A DNA stretch of 64,000 nt from Paradesertivirga mongoliensis (GCF_024436395.1 NZ_JAFMZO010000001.1:1000181-1064180), one strand, 5' to 3'. Shown: positions 1 through 8,888, counted from the first letter of the stretch. Notes: generated by a model not told the origin, from the letters alone. Made by a program: numbers and translations.

Positions 1-255
1 TGCTTCGCGGCGGTAACCAATAGCGCTAAATACTATAGTGTCGCCTTCGTGGGCAACAAAAGAAAAATATCCCTGGTGGTTGGCAGACACTACTTTTCGT
101 TTATCGGTCATATTTGTTACCGAAACGTAAGGTACTACCACATTAGAGTCAACATTATATATCACGCCCGAAAACTGCACAATAGGGCGGTCCTGGCCTC
201 TGGAAATTCCAGTAAGCGCGAAAAGAAAGATCAATATGGAAAGCAAGTGCTTCAT
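1..255 (-). CDS. Secreted carboxypeptidase-regulatory-like protein, N-terminal part (cut by window edge)
   Basis: The reverse strand reads an open frame of 85 codons from the ATG at 253-255 to the window start without a stop. It begins with a signal peptide (MKHLLSILIFLFALTGISRG) and then a beta-rich stretch containing GVIYNVDSNVVVPYVSVT and GYFSFVAHEGDTIVFSAIGY, which is the pattern of the carboxypeptidase-D regulatory-like beta-sandwich found at the start of many Bacteroidota surface proteins. The rest lies outside the window, so the full protein cannot be named. It is too short to be anything but the start of a longer gene. Confidence 0.7.
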   Translation of the reverse strand, partial: MKHLLSILIFLFALTGISRGQDRPIVQFSGVIYNVDSNVVVPYVSVTNMTDKRKVVSANHQGYFSFVAHEGDTIVFSAIGYRREA

Positions 256-392
256 CAATGTAAACCTAACAATAATTGTGCGAGAGTTATGTTAAAAACT
301 GTTAAGATAAGCTTGCGGATGCCCGATAGAATGTCACATAAAAAAAGCGATACCGTTTTATAACGCGATCGCCTTTGCATTATTTTAAATAT

Positions 393-674
393 TTAACTCA
401 CCGTTTGAGGCATTACAGCATTTGGATCATCCATATCTGTAAGGTTCACAGCCTCTACACCTTCAATTTCGGGCACCGCTTTCTTAATTGCCTGTTCAAT
501 ACCTGCCTTAAGGGTCATGATACTCATGGGGCATGAACCGCAGGCTCCAAGCAATTTAAGCTTTACTATATTTTCGGGAGTAATCTCCTCTACAGACACA
601 TTGCCGCCATCAGCCTCTAAATAGGGGCGGATAGAATCCAGAGCACTTTCCACTTTTTGCAACAAATCCATCAT
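393..674 (-). CDS. NifU-like C-terminal domain protein (Fe-S cluster scaffold)
   Basis: This 93-residue protein is a stand-alone NifU C-terminal domain, which binds a transient iron-sulfur cluster and passes it to apo-proteins in the cytoplasm. The N-terminal half has the family pattern IRPYLEADGGNVSVEEI, and the cluster-binding CxxC is visible in LLGACGSCPMSIMTLKAGIE (about residues 45-48). The second Met (671) is an equally good start. It lies 39 bp downstream of the Mrp-type ATPase gene on the same strand, a common pairing in Bacteroidota, so both probably serve Fe-S assembly. Confidence 0.9.
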   Translation of the reverse strand: MMDLLQKVESALDSIRPYLEADGGNVSVEEITPENIVKLKLLGACGSCPMSIMTLKAGIEQAIKKAVPEIEGVEAVNLTDMDDPNAVMPQTVS

Positions 675-713
675 TAATCTTTTTATAAAATTACAAAAAT
701 TTATTTTTTAAAC

Positions 714-1784
714 CTATTCTGCCGGCGCCTTGGCATTTACGATCGACACCTGTTGCGCTACCCTTTCTGCCAGATCTAAAAAGGCTGCCGACATAGGGTT
801 ATGTTCATCTAAGATTACTGGACTTCCCGAGTCTCCAGCATCGCTGATGCTCTTAACCAAAGGTATTTCACCTAAAAATGCAGTGTGGTACATCTCCGCA
901 AGCTTTCTTCCGCCGCCTTCACCAAAAATATAGTATTTGTTATCAGGAAGCTCGGCCGGCGTGAAATACGACATGTTTTCTACAATCCCCAATATAGGAA
1001 CATTAATCGCTTCCATTAAGAACATTCCAATGCCTTTTTTAGCGTCCGACAAGGCAACATTTTGCGGTGTTGTGACAATTACAGCCCCTGCAACCGGGTA
1101 GGTCTGTGTGAGTGTAATATGGATGTCCCCGGTGCCTGGAGGAAGATCGACTACCAGGTAATCAAGCTCACCCCAGTCTGCATCGTTGAATAACTGCTTA
1201 ATGGCGTTTGATGCCATTGGCCCGCGCCATGGTATTGGTTGATTAGGGTCAGTAAAAAAACCAATTGACAACAGCTTTATGCCGTATTTTTCAATAGGCT
1301 CAATTCTGGTTTTGCCTTCCGGGGTTTGAGTGGCATTAGGCCGGGCCGTTTCGAGTCCAAACATTATTGGAATGGAAGGCCCATAAATATCTGCATCTAT
1401 AAGCCCAACGCGGGCACCGCTTTTCGCAAGTCCAAGCGCCAGATTTGTCGAAACAGTAGATTTTCCCACGCCGCCCTTTCCTGATGCTACCACGATAATG
1501 TTTCGTATATTACTTAGCGGCTGATTCTTTTGAGTCGTGACCCTGGAAGTCATTTTTACATCTACTACTATCTCCTTGCTTATAAAATGACCAATAGCAT
1601 TTCGACAAGCGTTTTCAATTAAGGCCTTCAGCGGGCATGCCGGTGTTGTTAGAACCACCGAAAACGTGAGGTGATTGCCCTCGATAATAATATCTTCGAT
1701 CATGTTCAGGGTTACCAGGTCTTTCTTCAGGTCTGGCTCTTCAACATGGCTTAATGCGCTTAAAACTTGTTCTTTTGTAATCAT
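714..1784 (-). CDS. mrp: Mrp/ApbC family Fe-S cluster carrier ATPase
   Basis: A 356-residue P-loop ATPase of the Mrp/NBP35 group, which binds and delivers Fe-S clusters in the cytoplasm. Residues 1-75 form an MIP18/DUF59-like domain (VEEPDLKKDLVTLNMIEDI, with TPACPLK). The deviant Walker A GKGGVGKST follows at about residue 102, then DADIYGPSIP and VVDLPPGTGD. The ATPase part matches Mrp proteins along its whole length. A CxxC in the C-terminal part, present in many Mrp proteins, is not evident, so the cluster-binding mode is uncertain. It is followed by the NifU-like gene. Confidence 0.92.
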   Translation of the reverse strand: MITKEQVLSALSHVEEPDLKKDLVTLNMIEDIIIEGNHLTFSVVLTTPACPLKALIENACRNAIGHFISKEIVVDVKMTSRVTTQKNQPLSNIRNIIVVASGKGGVGKSTVSTNLALGLAKSGARVGLIDADIYGPSIPIMFGLETARPNATQTPEGKTRIEPIEKYGIKLLSIGFFTDPNQPIPWRGPMASNAIKQLFNDADWGELDYLVVDLPPGTGDIHITLTQTYPVAGAVIVTTPQNVALSDAKKGIGMFLMEAINVPILGIVENMSYFTPAELPDNKYYIFGEGGGRKLAEMYHTAFLGEIPLVKSISDAGDSGSPVILDEHNPMSAAFLDLAERVAQQVSIVNAKAPAE

Positions 1785-1933
1785 TAAGGAGTTATGAGAT
1801 GCAAATTTATGAAACCTATGCCTATTATACTTGTTTGCATAATGATTTTGCAGATATTTACACTCTGGAAATAAAACTCTTCCTTAATCGTTTTTTAAGT
1901 TCTGTTTAATGAGATACAAAGGCTTGCTTATAC

Positions 1934-4075
1934 ATGCGTAACCGGATTTCCCCTAAATACATTAAGATCATTGTTATCTCTCTGTTATGCCTCCTGTTGT
2001 TGTTTTTTATCGGAATTTTTATCGCCTACTCCAAACGGGAAGCGATATTAAATGCGGTAATTGCAAAAGCGGTTATTAAGGCTAAAAGAGATTACAACTT
2101 AAACGTAACGATTAGTGATCCCCATTTCGAAGGGTTGACCAAAGTGGCATTCTCCAATATTTCCGTCGTGCCTCAGGGGAGGGATACGCTGGCCAACATT
2201 AACGACTTGCATGTGGGTGTTAAGCTGTTTCCGCTAATTAGTGGTGATATTAAGCTTGCGAGCCTGAGCATAAAAAACGGCCGGATAAATCTGGTGAAAC
2301 GAGACAGTATCAGAAATTACGATTTCCTTTTCAGGAAGAAAAATCGCGACAGCACAAAAACATCAAAAGCAGATCTGGCTGCTCTGGCTAATCGGCTGCT
2401 TAACCAGGTTTTGCATAAGATTCCGGACGAAATGTCTGTGGCAAACCTGGATGTGGTGATTAACCATGATGAGGACAAGCTGCGATTTTTTACCACTTCG
2501 GCTACGATTGATGATGGCCAATTAAAGTCGAATATCAGGGTAAATGATACTGAAGCATTATGGCACCTTGATGGTACGGTAGAACCCGGCGACAAGCATC
2601 TGGCATTTAAGTTGTATGCCGAAAGGACAAAGGTAGAGCTGTCTATGATTGAGAAGAAGCTTGGCCTGAAGCTTAACTTCGACACCGTTTCTGCGCAGTT
2701 GAAAAAAGCTGTAAAAGACGGCGACCAGTTCCGGATATATGGATCCTGGGCGATCAAAAACCTGCTGATTAACCATCCTAAGCTGGCGGCTAATAATATT
2801 GTTGTTCCAAGCGGTGCCATTGATGCAGATGTTGTGATCGGAGAGAATTTTATTGCGCTCGACAGTACTTCGGTTATTCACCTCAAGAACATTAAAGCTA
2901 ATCCGTACATTAAATACACTAAAACTCCCAAAAAGACATATGCTTTAAAGCTCAAAACTGATGATCTGAATGCTCAGGAATTATTTAATTCTTTCCCGGT
3001 AGGGTTGTTTGAATCGCTTGAAGGGATTAAAGTAGCAGGGAAGCTTCGCTACAACCTCGATTTTTTCCTGGATTCTAAAAATCCTGACGCCGTTCGTATC
3101 AATTCATCGTTACACAAAAGCAAGGATTTCAGGATATTGAAATGGGGAAAAACCAATTTGCAAAAAATTAACGCGCCATTTGTGTATACGCCTTATGAGT
3201 ATGGTAAACCGATGCGGAATATAACTATTGGTCCGCAGAACCCTGATTATGTGCCCATTGGCCAAATCTCTCCAAATCTTCGAAATGCCCTTTTAACTGC
3301 TGAAGATCCATCGTTTTATAGCCATAATGGTTTTGTTGAAAAAGCTTTCCAGCGGTCTATTGCCACCAATTTTAAAGAAAAGGCGTTTAAAAGAGGTGGA
3401 AGTACTATTTCTATGCAGCTGGTAAAAAACGTTTTTTTGAGCCGCCAAAAAACCCTGGCTCGTAAAGTGGAAGAGATTTTAATTGTATGGCTGATTGAAA
3501 ATAATCGGATCTCGTCTAAGCAAAGAATGTTTGAAGTGTATCTCAATTTGATTGAATGGGGAAACAACGTTTATGGAATTGGTGAGGCCGCGAGATATTA
3601 TTTTGGAAAGCACCCCTCTGAGCTTAGTCTTGGGGAGAGCATCTTCCTGGCAAATATAGTACCGAGGCCTAAAAAAGGGCTTTATTTCTTCGAAGCGGAT
3701 GGTAGTCTGAGCCAGAGCCTGAGAGGTTATTTTAAATTAATCGGTGGTTTAATGGCCAGGCGTGGGTATACCAGCCGAGATACTAACGCCTATGGATTTT
3801 ACGGCGTTCGCTTAAAAGAAAGTCTGCGTCGCAGAGTGGACCCGGTAGACTCGATCGCAATCGATTCTTTGTATGACGATGAAGGCGTTCAATATAAAAG
3901 CGAAGGCGGATTTTTCAGGAGTTTGTTTGGTCGCAGAAATCAGGATACGGTACAAATAGATCAAAAAAATCGCACTTTTATTAAAAAAGATAGCATCGCA
4001 TCGCCAGCCGAGTTGAGACAGCAACGGCGCGAGCAACGCCGCAGAGAGCGTGAACAGCGAAAGAACGGCTCTTAA
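1934..4075 (+). CDS. AsmA-like protein fused to a GT51 peptidoglycan glycosyltransferase domain
   Basis: A 713-residue inner-membrane protein. A single membrane segment at residues 10-31 is followed by a long region (about 40-400) resembling AsmA-type beta-rich periplasmic domains (HVGVKLFPLISGDIKLASLS). The C-terminal part is a GT51 transglycosylase: AEDPSFYSHNGF holds the expected catalytic Glu (about residue 457), then GGSTISMQLVKN (about 488), a RKVEE motif and YGIGEAARYYFGK. No transpeptidase domain follows; the tail from about 640 is rich in Arg, Lys and Glu. It should polymerise lipid II glycan strands or act on a related substrate. The role of the AsmA-like part is unknown. Confidence 0.82.
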   Translation: MRNRISPKYIKIIVISLLCLLLLFFIGIFIAYSKREAILNAVIAKAVIKAKRDYNLNVTISDPHFEGLTKVAFSNISVVPQGRDTLANINDLHVGVKLFPLISGDIKLASLSIKNGRINLVKRDSIRNYDFLFRKKNRDSTKTSKADLAALANRLLNQVLHKIPDEMSVANLDVVINHDEDKLRFFTTSATIDDGQLKSNIRVNDTEALWHLDGTVEPGDKHLAFKLYAERTKVELSMIEKKLGLKLNFDTVSAQLKKAVKDGDQFRIYGSWAIKNLLINHPKLAANNIVVPSGAIDADVVIGENFIALDSTSVIHLKNIKANPYIKYTKTPKKTYALKLKTDDLNAQELFNSFPVGLFESLEGIKVAGKLRYNLDFFLDSKNPDAVRINSSLHKSKDFRILKWGKTNLQKINAPFVYTPYEYGKPMRNITIGPQNPDYVPIGQISPNLRNALLTAEDPSFYSHNGFVEKAFQRSIATNFKEKAFKRGGSTISMQLVKNVFLSRQKTLARKVEEILIVWLIENNRISSKQRMFEVYLNLIEWGNNVYGIGEAARYYFGKHPSELSLGESIFLANIVPRPKKGLYFFEADGSLSQSLRGYFKLIGGLMARRGYTSRDTNAYGFYGVRLKESLRRRVDPVDSIAIDSLYDDEGVQYKSEGGFFRSLFGRRNQDTVQIDQKNRTFIKKDSIASPAELRQQRREQRRREREQRKNGS

Positions 4076-4115
4076 TTTACTAACTTAGTTGACGGAAGAC
4101 CAATCACATTGTTGA

Positions 4116-4670
4116 ATGAAAATTGAAATAGAAGACAAAGAATTTGATTTGCTTTTGGAGTATGATCAAATTAAGAAGAGAACGAGATTTCTTGGCATTC
4201 AACTTAATGTAGATTATGAAAACCGGGTGCCAATATTTTTGGGGGTTTTAAATGGCAGCTTTATCTTCATGGCTGATCTGGTGAAACAAATTAACATATC
4301 TTCGGAAATCAGTTTTGTTAAAGTGTCATCATACAATGGAAGTGACACCAGCAGCGGAGTTGTGAAGGAAGTGATCGGACTCGATTTAAACTTAAAAAAT
4401 CGCGATGTAATCATAGTTGAGGATATTGTAGACACAGGAATAACCCTGCGCTATCTTCTTGACAAAGTAAATGAACAAGAGCCTGCATCTGTTTCAGTTT
4501 GTACTTTACTGTTAAAGCCACAATCTTTAAAGGTTGATATTGAGGAAATTGGCTATGTTGGCTTCGAAATCCAGAACGAATTTGTGGTTGGTTACGGCCT
4601 TGATTATAAAGGTTTGGGCCGAAATTTAACCGATATTTACCGCGCAATATCTATTCCTTCTGAAACCTAA
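4116..4670 (+). CDS. hpt: Hypoxanthine phosphoribosyltransferase
   Basis: A 184-residue type I phosphoribosyltransferase that converts hypoxanthine (and probably guanine) plus PRPP to the nucleotide in purine salvage. The PRPP-binding loop is clear in VIIVEDIVDTGITLRYLL (about residues 95-112), the N-terminal motif GVLNGSFIFMADLVKQI matches HPRT, and the C-terminal FVVGYGLDYKGLGRNL is the purine-binding end with the family Tyr-Gly-Leu-Asp. Length is normal. It starts 40 bp after the transglycosylase gene and is followed by psd on the same strand. Confidence 0.95.
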   Translation: MKIEIEDKEFDLLLEYDQIKKRTRFLGIQLNVDYENRVPIFLGVLNGSFIFMADLVKQINISSEISFVKVSSYNGSDTSSGVVKEVIGLDLNLKNRDVIIVEDIVDTGITLRYLLDKVNEQEPASVSVCTLLLKPQSLKVDIEEIGYVGFEIQNEFVVGYGLDYKGLGRNLTDIYRAISIPSET

Positions 4671-4707
4671 TTGGTAATATTTTAGCATCTTTGAAAAATT
4701 TTATACA

Positions 4708-5364
4708 ATGACAATCCACAAAGAAGGCTATACCTCACTCGCTTTAACTGTTCTGGTTATTTTTATCGCAAACGCTTTTGTGCATTACTATTCACCAGAT
4801 GCAGAATGGTTACGCTGGTTGGTTTACATTATCTCTTTTATTCTTTTTATCACTATCCTGCAGTTTTTCAGAAGCCCAAGTCGTAAATGGGCTCAAAACG
4901 ATAAACATATTATCTGCCCGGCAGACGGCAAAGTAGTAGTAATTGAAGAAACCGAGGAAATAGAATACTTCAAGGATAGAAGAATTCAGGTGTCCATTTT
5001 TATGTCGCCGATTAATGTGCATGTAAACCGCAACCCCATTTCCGGGATTGTAAAGTTTGTGAAGTATCATAAAGGAAAATACCTCGTAGCATGGGATCCT
5101 AAGTCTTCTACCGATAATGAGCGCACAACGATTGTTATCGAAAGCAAGGAAGGTATACCGGTGTTATTCAGACAGATTGCAGGAGCTCTTGCACGTCGGA
5201 TTGTTTGGTATGTTAAAGAAGGTGATGAGGTTAAACAAGGTGATCAGTTCGGATTTATCAAGTTTGGATCCAGAGTTGATGTGTTTCTTCCTTTAGGTAC
5301 AAAAATTAATGTTAAGATAGGCGATACTGTACAAGGCGGTATCACCGTTTTAGGAGAATTCTGA
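4708..5364 (+). CDS. psd: Phosphatidylserine decarboxylase, short (archaeal-type) form
   Basis: A 218-residue pro-enzyme that decarboxylates phosphatidylserine to phosphatidylethanolamine at the inner membrane. Two membrane segments lie at about residues 8-25 and 33-52. The motifs CPADGKVVVIEE, MSPINVHVNRNPISG and FGSRVDVFLP are those of the short PSD class. Autocleavage is expected between Gly187 and Ser188 in KFGSRVD, creating the pyruvoyl group on the small subunit. The enzyme makes the main zwitterionic phospholipid, so it is a housekeeping gene. Confidence 0.93.
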   Translation: MTIHKEGYTSLALTVLVIFIANAFVHYYSPDAEWLRWLVYIISFILFITILQFFRSPSRKWAQNDKHIICPADGKVVVIEETEEIEYFKDRRIQVSIFMSPINVHVNRNPISGIVKFVKYHKGKYLVAWDPKSSTDNERTTIVIESKEGIPVLFRQIAGALARRIVWYVKEGDEVKQGDQFGFIKFGSRVDVFLPLGTKINVKIGDTVQGGITVLGEF

Positions 5365-5386
5365 GTTTTAGATTAATTAGAAAAGA

Positions 5387-5602
5387 ATGAAAAAGATTTT
5401 AATTGCATTAACATTGTTTGCGTCTGTAACGGTTGCTTCGGCTCAGACAAAGAAACCAGCTCAAAAAGCTGCTGCTAAAAAGGAGTGCTGCGAAGTTAAA
5501 AAAGAATGCTGTGTAAAAGAGGAGGTAGCTGGTTGCTGCAGTCCTGGCAGCAAAGCTAAGGCGATCGTGTCTGCTAAAAAAGTCCCTGCAAAAAAGGGGT
5601 AA
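5387..5602 (+). CDS. Small secreted Lys/Ala-rich protein with three Cys-Cys pairs
   Basis: A 71-residue protein with an obvious signal peptide (MKKILIALTLFASVTVASAQ, cleavage after Ala-Gln-like junction) and a short mature part of about 50 residues rich in Lys and Ala. It carries three adjacent Cys pairs in KKECCEVKKECCVKEE and AGCCSPGSK. I do not recognise a named family. The spaced CC pairs suggest metal binding or disulfide cross-linking in the periplasm, which is inference only. It starts 22 bp after psd and is closed by a bidirectional terminator at 5617-5657. Confidence 0.7.
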   Translation: MKKILIALTLFASVTVASAQTKKPAQKAAAKKECCEVKKECCVKEEVAGCCSPGSKAKAIVSAKKVPAKKG

Positions 5603-5616
5603 TAACTTTAGCGGGC

Positions 5617-5657
5617 ATAAAAAAAAGCGTCTCGATTATTCGGGACGCTTTTTTTAT
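5617..5657. terminator. Bidirectional intrinsic terminator between the small secreted gene and rplS
   Basis: An A-run, the stem GCGTCTCG/CGGGACGC (one G-U-type mismatch) with a 6-nt loop, and a T-run follow each other between two convergent genes. The A and T tracts make it functional on both strands, ending the psd-side transcript and the rplS transcript. Confidence 0.85.
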
Positions 5658-5667
5658 GTTCTGTAAA

Positions 5668-6012
5668 TTATCTTTTTGATTTGATACGAGCAGCTTTACC
5701 TGTTAATGCACGTAGGTAGAATAATTTAGCTCTACGAACTTTACCACGGTTATTTACTTCCACTTTCTCGATGTTTGGAGAGTTGATAGGAAATATACGC
5801 TCTACACCCACACCGTTCGATACTTTACGTACAGTAAAAGTTTCGTTTGCACTTACACCATTGCGCTGGATCACAACACCCTGATAAATCTGGATACGCT
5901 CTTTATTTCCTTCGCGGATTTTATAGTGTACACTTACAGTATCTCCAGATTTGAATGCAGGAACTTCTTTTTTTGCAACTGCCTGCTCTTCAACAAATTT
6001 TACTAAATCCAT
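5668..6012 (-). CDS. rplS: 50S ribosomal protein L19
   Basis: A 114-residue protein matching bL19 over its whole length: [58 protein letters not shown] and [16 protein letters not shown]. It sits at the 30S-50S interface of the ribosome. In many bacteria it is the last gene of rpsP-rimM-trmD-rplS. Here the same genes and strand are present, but trmD and rplS are separated by about 1.5 kb carrying three other genes. Confidence 0.97.
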   Translation of the reverse strand: MDLVKFVEEQAVAKKEVPAFKSGDTVSVHYKIREGNKERIQIYQGVVIQRNGVSANETFTVRKVSNGVGVERIFPINSPNIEKVEVNNRGKVRRAKLFYLRALTGKAARIKSKR

Positions 6013-6113
6013 GATTTTAAGCTCTTAATACGATTTTTATTCCCTAAAAATCGGACTGCAATATTAGGGAATTTATTTCAATAATAAAAGTGAGATTTAA
6101 AATTATTAAACAT

Positions 6114-6794
6114 TCAAATGTTTTTAATCACAGGGATACTGAAATATAGTTTTCCGCCCGATTTTTCGCAACTTTCTGACCATAGGTTGCCTCCATAGAA
6201 GTGCAATATGTCATAGCATAACCGGAACCGATCCGCGACTTGAGATGGAGGGTTAGGGCCTTGGCTGGCCGAAAGCCCTTCAGCCATGCTTTGATATGTT
6301 GCGGGTTTAATTCCGGAGATGCAAATGATAACCTCATCTTGTTTATGGGATGAATGAAGTAAAAGGTTCTCCGATGAAGAAAACTCCAATACGATTGTCA
6401 ATAACTCGTGGAGCATGAGGCCAAAAAGACTGAGGTTAATCTTAGCGCGCCTTAAGTTCTCAATATTGCTGATTATCACCCCATTTACACCGGCACTCGA
6501 ACTAAGTATTTTTGTGACAAGATCTGCTTGAAATTTTATGTTTGCCGAATAAATTACATCACCCAGCAAATAGGCCTCGCTCCATTCCATCAGCTTTTTA
6601 CATACCAGCGAAGAGGAACTCAAATAGACAGTTATTTCCGCCAGTATTTCATGGCAACCATCTGTTTGGGTTATTTCTTCACCCAGTTTTTTTAAACAGC
6701 GGTCTAGTTTTTGCACCGGGTTTTGAAGCTCACTTGCCAATACTAATAGTCTGAAGTAAATTGACCGGTGTTTTTGATCAATCATTCCTTGCAT
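6114..6794 (-). CDS. Degenerate histidine-kinase-like protein (probable pseudokinase)
   Basis: A 226-residue protein with the fold order of a histidine kinase core but without catalytic residues. Near residues 16-30, LVLASELQNPVQKLDRCLKK follows the H-box pattern (ASHEL-NP) with the phosphoacceptor His missing by exactly one residue. The N-box position reads LMLHELLTIVLEFS, lacking the conserved Asn. No DxGxG box is seen, yet RFRLCYDILHFYGGNLWSES and GGKLYFSIPV match the end of HATPase domains. It should not phosphorylate itself and may act as a binding or scaffold protein. It overlaps the upstream HTH-like gene by 13 bp, so the two are probably co-translated. Confidence 0.7.
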   Translation of the reverse strand: MQGMIDQKHRSIYFRLLVLASELQNPVQKLDRCLKKLGEEITQTDGCHEILAEITVYLSSSSLVCKKLMEWSEAYLLGDVIYSANIKFQADLVTKILSSSAGVNGVIISNIENLRRAKINLSLFGLMLHELLTIVLEFSSSENLLLHSSHKQDEVIICISGIKPATYQSMAEGLSASQGPNPPSQVADRFRLCYDILHFYGGNLWSESCEKSGGKLYFSIPVIKNI

Positions 6795-7048
6795 TCTTTT
6801 AGTAACTCCTTTAGTGGTTTAAATTCTGGTGTAAAGTTTTCAAGTTCGCCGCTTTTTAATCCGAGTATTTTTTCCAGGAGAACCACTTTCTGATGTGGAA
6901 TATCCTGTGGATCGGTGAGTTTAATATTCCGATAGTTTGAGAATGTGTTTAATGAAACATCAATTGCTTTTGGTATAACTTTCAACGCTTTGCGATAGTC
7001 CTTCATCGGAAGCTGTAATAGAATGTCGTTGATGCGATACTTAAACAT
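6782..7048 (-). CDS. Small HTH-like protein, XRE/Cro-type by appearance
   Basis: An 88-residue protein starting at the ATG at 7046-7048; an upstream TTG would add 21 residues but these look non-coding. The stretch YRKALKVIPKAIDVSLNTFS followed by NYRNIK and ILGLKSGELENFT resembles the helix pattern of small XRE repressors, where the last part reads like the usual 'choose a state by number of repeats' linker helix. DNA binding is inferred, not proven. Its stop overlaps the pseudokinase start, and a second HTH-like gene runs divergently 138 bp away. Confidence 0.6.
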   Translation of the reverse strand: MFKYRINDILLQLPMKDYRKALKVIPKAIDVSLNTFSNYRNIKLTDPQDIPHQKVVLLEKILGLKSGELENFTPEFKPLKELLKECKE

Positions 7049-7186
7049 AAATTCAAAAGTTTGTATATTTATACCAAAATATTGGGTGACACATCTAAAT
7101 ATTTGAGGCAACTCTAATTTTTATAGGTAATAATTACCAATAAAATTAGCAATTAGAATTGATAAATAAAATTTTTGTTTATTTAC

Positions 7187-7528
7187 ATGGAGTTAAAAAA
7201 AATTGTGGATACGGCGCTTAAAGATCAAAACCGATCTTTGAGCTGGCTGGCGGGAGAAATGAACAAAACTTTTGACGGCTTAAAGCTGAGTTTGGTTAAA
7301 GGTTCATTAAAGTACACCGATATTAAAAAGATGGCGGAGATATTGAAACTTCCTGCGGGTTATTTTTTTGGTGAAGATCGTTTTTCAGGGAATATAGTAG
7401 AGGAAGAGAAAGGGGACTATACCGCACAAAAAGGCGAGTTGAATGCTTGCAAAGAGCTTGCTGCTACTCTAAAAAGTCAATTGGCTGATAAGGAAAAAAT
7501 AATAGAGTTACTGAGTCAAAGCCGTTAA
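7187..7528 (+). CDS. XRE-family HTH regulator with C-terminal coiled coil
   Basis: A 113-residue protein from the ATG at 7187 (a TTG at 7175 is less likely). Residues 5-60 follow the XRE helix pattern: [20 protein letters not shown] then [20 protein letters not shown], the last being the typical end of such domains. Residues 75-113 ([20 protein letters not shown]) predict a short coiled coil, probably for dimerisation. It runs divergently from the other HTH-like gene, and its stop codon overlaps the trmD stop on the opposite strand by 3 bp. It is the only forward gene inside the ribosomal gene set. Confidence 0.75.
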   Translation: MELKKIVDTALKDQNRSLSWLAGEMNKTFDGLKLSLVKGSLKYTDIKKMAEILKLPAGYFFGEDRFSGNIVEEEKGDYTAQKGELNACKELAATLKSQLADKEKIIELLSQSR

Positions 7529-8202
7529 TCATTGAGAAGGTCCGGCCTGCGCTGCTTAGTACGTTCCAGTGCCTGCTCATCTCTCCAGGCATCAATCTTA
7601 GCAGCATTACCGCTTAAAAGAACATCAGGAACCTTGTGCCCCTTCCAGTCAGCTGGTCTGGTATAAATAGGTGCATCCAACAGATCGCCCTGGAAAGAAT
7701 CTGACAACGCTGATGTTTCATCCGACAATACTCCAGGAAGCAGCCTTACCACGGCATCTACAAGTACCGCCGCTGGCAATTCACCTCCTGAAAGCACATA
7801 GTCCCCTATAGAGATTTCGCGGGTAACAAAGATGTCGCGGATGCGCTGATCAATGCCTTTATAATGTCCGCAGAGGATAATTAAATTCTTTTTCGATGAA
7901 AGGTGGTTGGCAATGCTCTGAGTCAGGACTTCTCCATCCGGACTCATAAAAATCACCTCATCATAATCACGTTCTGCTTTAAGCTTTTCTATGCATGCGG
8001 CGAAAGGTTCAATAGACATCACCATGCCGCTCCCGCCGCCGTAAGGGTAGTCGTCAACGCTTTTTTGCTTATTGGTTGCGTAATCTCTAAGGTTGTGAAC
8101 CACTATCTCCGACAAGCCTTTTCTCTGCGCGCGTTGTAAAATGGAGTGGGCAAAGGGACTTTCAAGTAAACCAGGGAGGACTGTGATGATGTCAAAACGC
8201 AT
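7525..8202 (-). CDS. trmD: tRNA (guanine-N1)-methyltransferase
   Basis: A 225-residue SPOUT methyltransferase that makes m1G37 in tRNAs reading CNN/CGG codons and prevents +1 frameshifting. The start [13 protein letters not shown] is the family N-terminus; an extra 10 codons upstream are not conserved-looking. Diagnostic motifs are [25 protein letters not shown], and [16 protein letters not shown] (the trefoil-knot SAM site). The C-terminal helix domain ends [17 protein letters not shown]. It is preceded by rimM, 85 bp upstream. Confidence 0.97.
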   Translation of the reverse strand: MRFDIITVLPGLLESPFAHSILQRAQRKGLSEIVVHNLRDYATNKQKSVDDYPYGGGSGMVMSIEPFAACIEKLKAERDYDEVIFMSPDGEVLTQSIANHLSSKKNLIILCGHYKGIDQRIRDIFVTREISIGDYVLSGGELPAAVLVDAVVRLLPGVLSDETSALSDSFQGDLLDAPIYTRPADWKGHKVPDVLLSGNAAKIDAWRDEQALERTKQRRPDLLND

Positions 8203-8287
8203 ATTGCAAAGATAAGTACAGGGTAGGAACAAAACTTAAAAGCTTTTCAAAGGCTTTTAGTAGTGACGAATAAACCCGAAGGTATGC

Positions 8288-8812
8288 TTAGTTTGTGTAA
8301 ATCTCAATTAAACCGTCTGGTAATATCACTTTGACAATTCCAGCTTCCTCATCAATCTCTTGGATAATATCCTCATTTAATGGAAACATAATCTCGGTAA
8401 ACTTATACGGAACCACGGCAATAAATTGCTGTGGATACTCATGCACTTCGATAATTTCGCCTAGTTCACCGTGGTTTTCATCATGTGCGATGAATCCTTT
8501 TAAATCAGTATAGAAAAACTCACCTTCTTCTCGTTCCGGCATTTTTTCATTAGGCAAATAGACTTTTTTTCTAATCAGTTTTTCAGCTTTCTCGATAGTG
8601 TCCACATCTTCGAAGTAGAAATAGCCAGTCCTGTTAGCCTGGATTTTGTAACTGGAAACGAAGAATGGAATAAGCTTGTTATTTATTTCGAGAAACACAG
8701 ATTCGAGCTCGAGATCTTCGAACTGATCAAACTCAAAATACACTTGCACCTCCCCTTTAAGACCTTTGGTTTTAGTGATATATCCGATATAAAATCCGTC
8801 TTCAATTTTCAT
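8288..8812 (-). CDS. rimM: 16S rRNA processing/maturation factor RimM
   Basis: A 174-residue RimM with the N-terminal beta-barrel (FYIGYITKTKGLKGEVQVYF) and C-terminal PRC-barrel (GEFFYTDLKGFIAHDE, then VVPYKFTEIMFPLNEDIIQE). It helps assemble the 30S head by acting near S19 and helix 31. The ATG at 8812 gives the expected length. It lies 76 bp downstream of rpsP in the same direction, as in the classical ribosomal set. Confidence 0.95.
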   Translation of the reverse strand: MKIEDGFYIGYITKTKGLKGEVQVYFEFDQFEDLELESVFLEINNKLIPFFVSSYKIQANRTGYFYFEDVDTIEKAEKLIRKKVYLPNEKMPEREEGEFFYTDLKGFIAHDENHGELGEIIEVHEYPQQFIAVVPYKFTEIMFPLNEDIIQEIDEEAGIVKVILPDGLIEIYTN

Positions 8813-8888
8813 TGTTTTTCAATTTGGGACCTAAAATAAAAACGCCACTACGATGATTCGTAATGGCGTTCTATTGAGCTTAGAAAAA

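Noticed and set aside
49..363. Forward open frame of 104 codons at the left edge
   Set aside because: It is antisense to a clear signal-peptide gene (1-255, reverse) and has no recognisable protein features.
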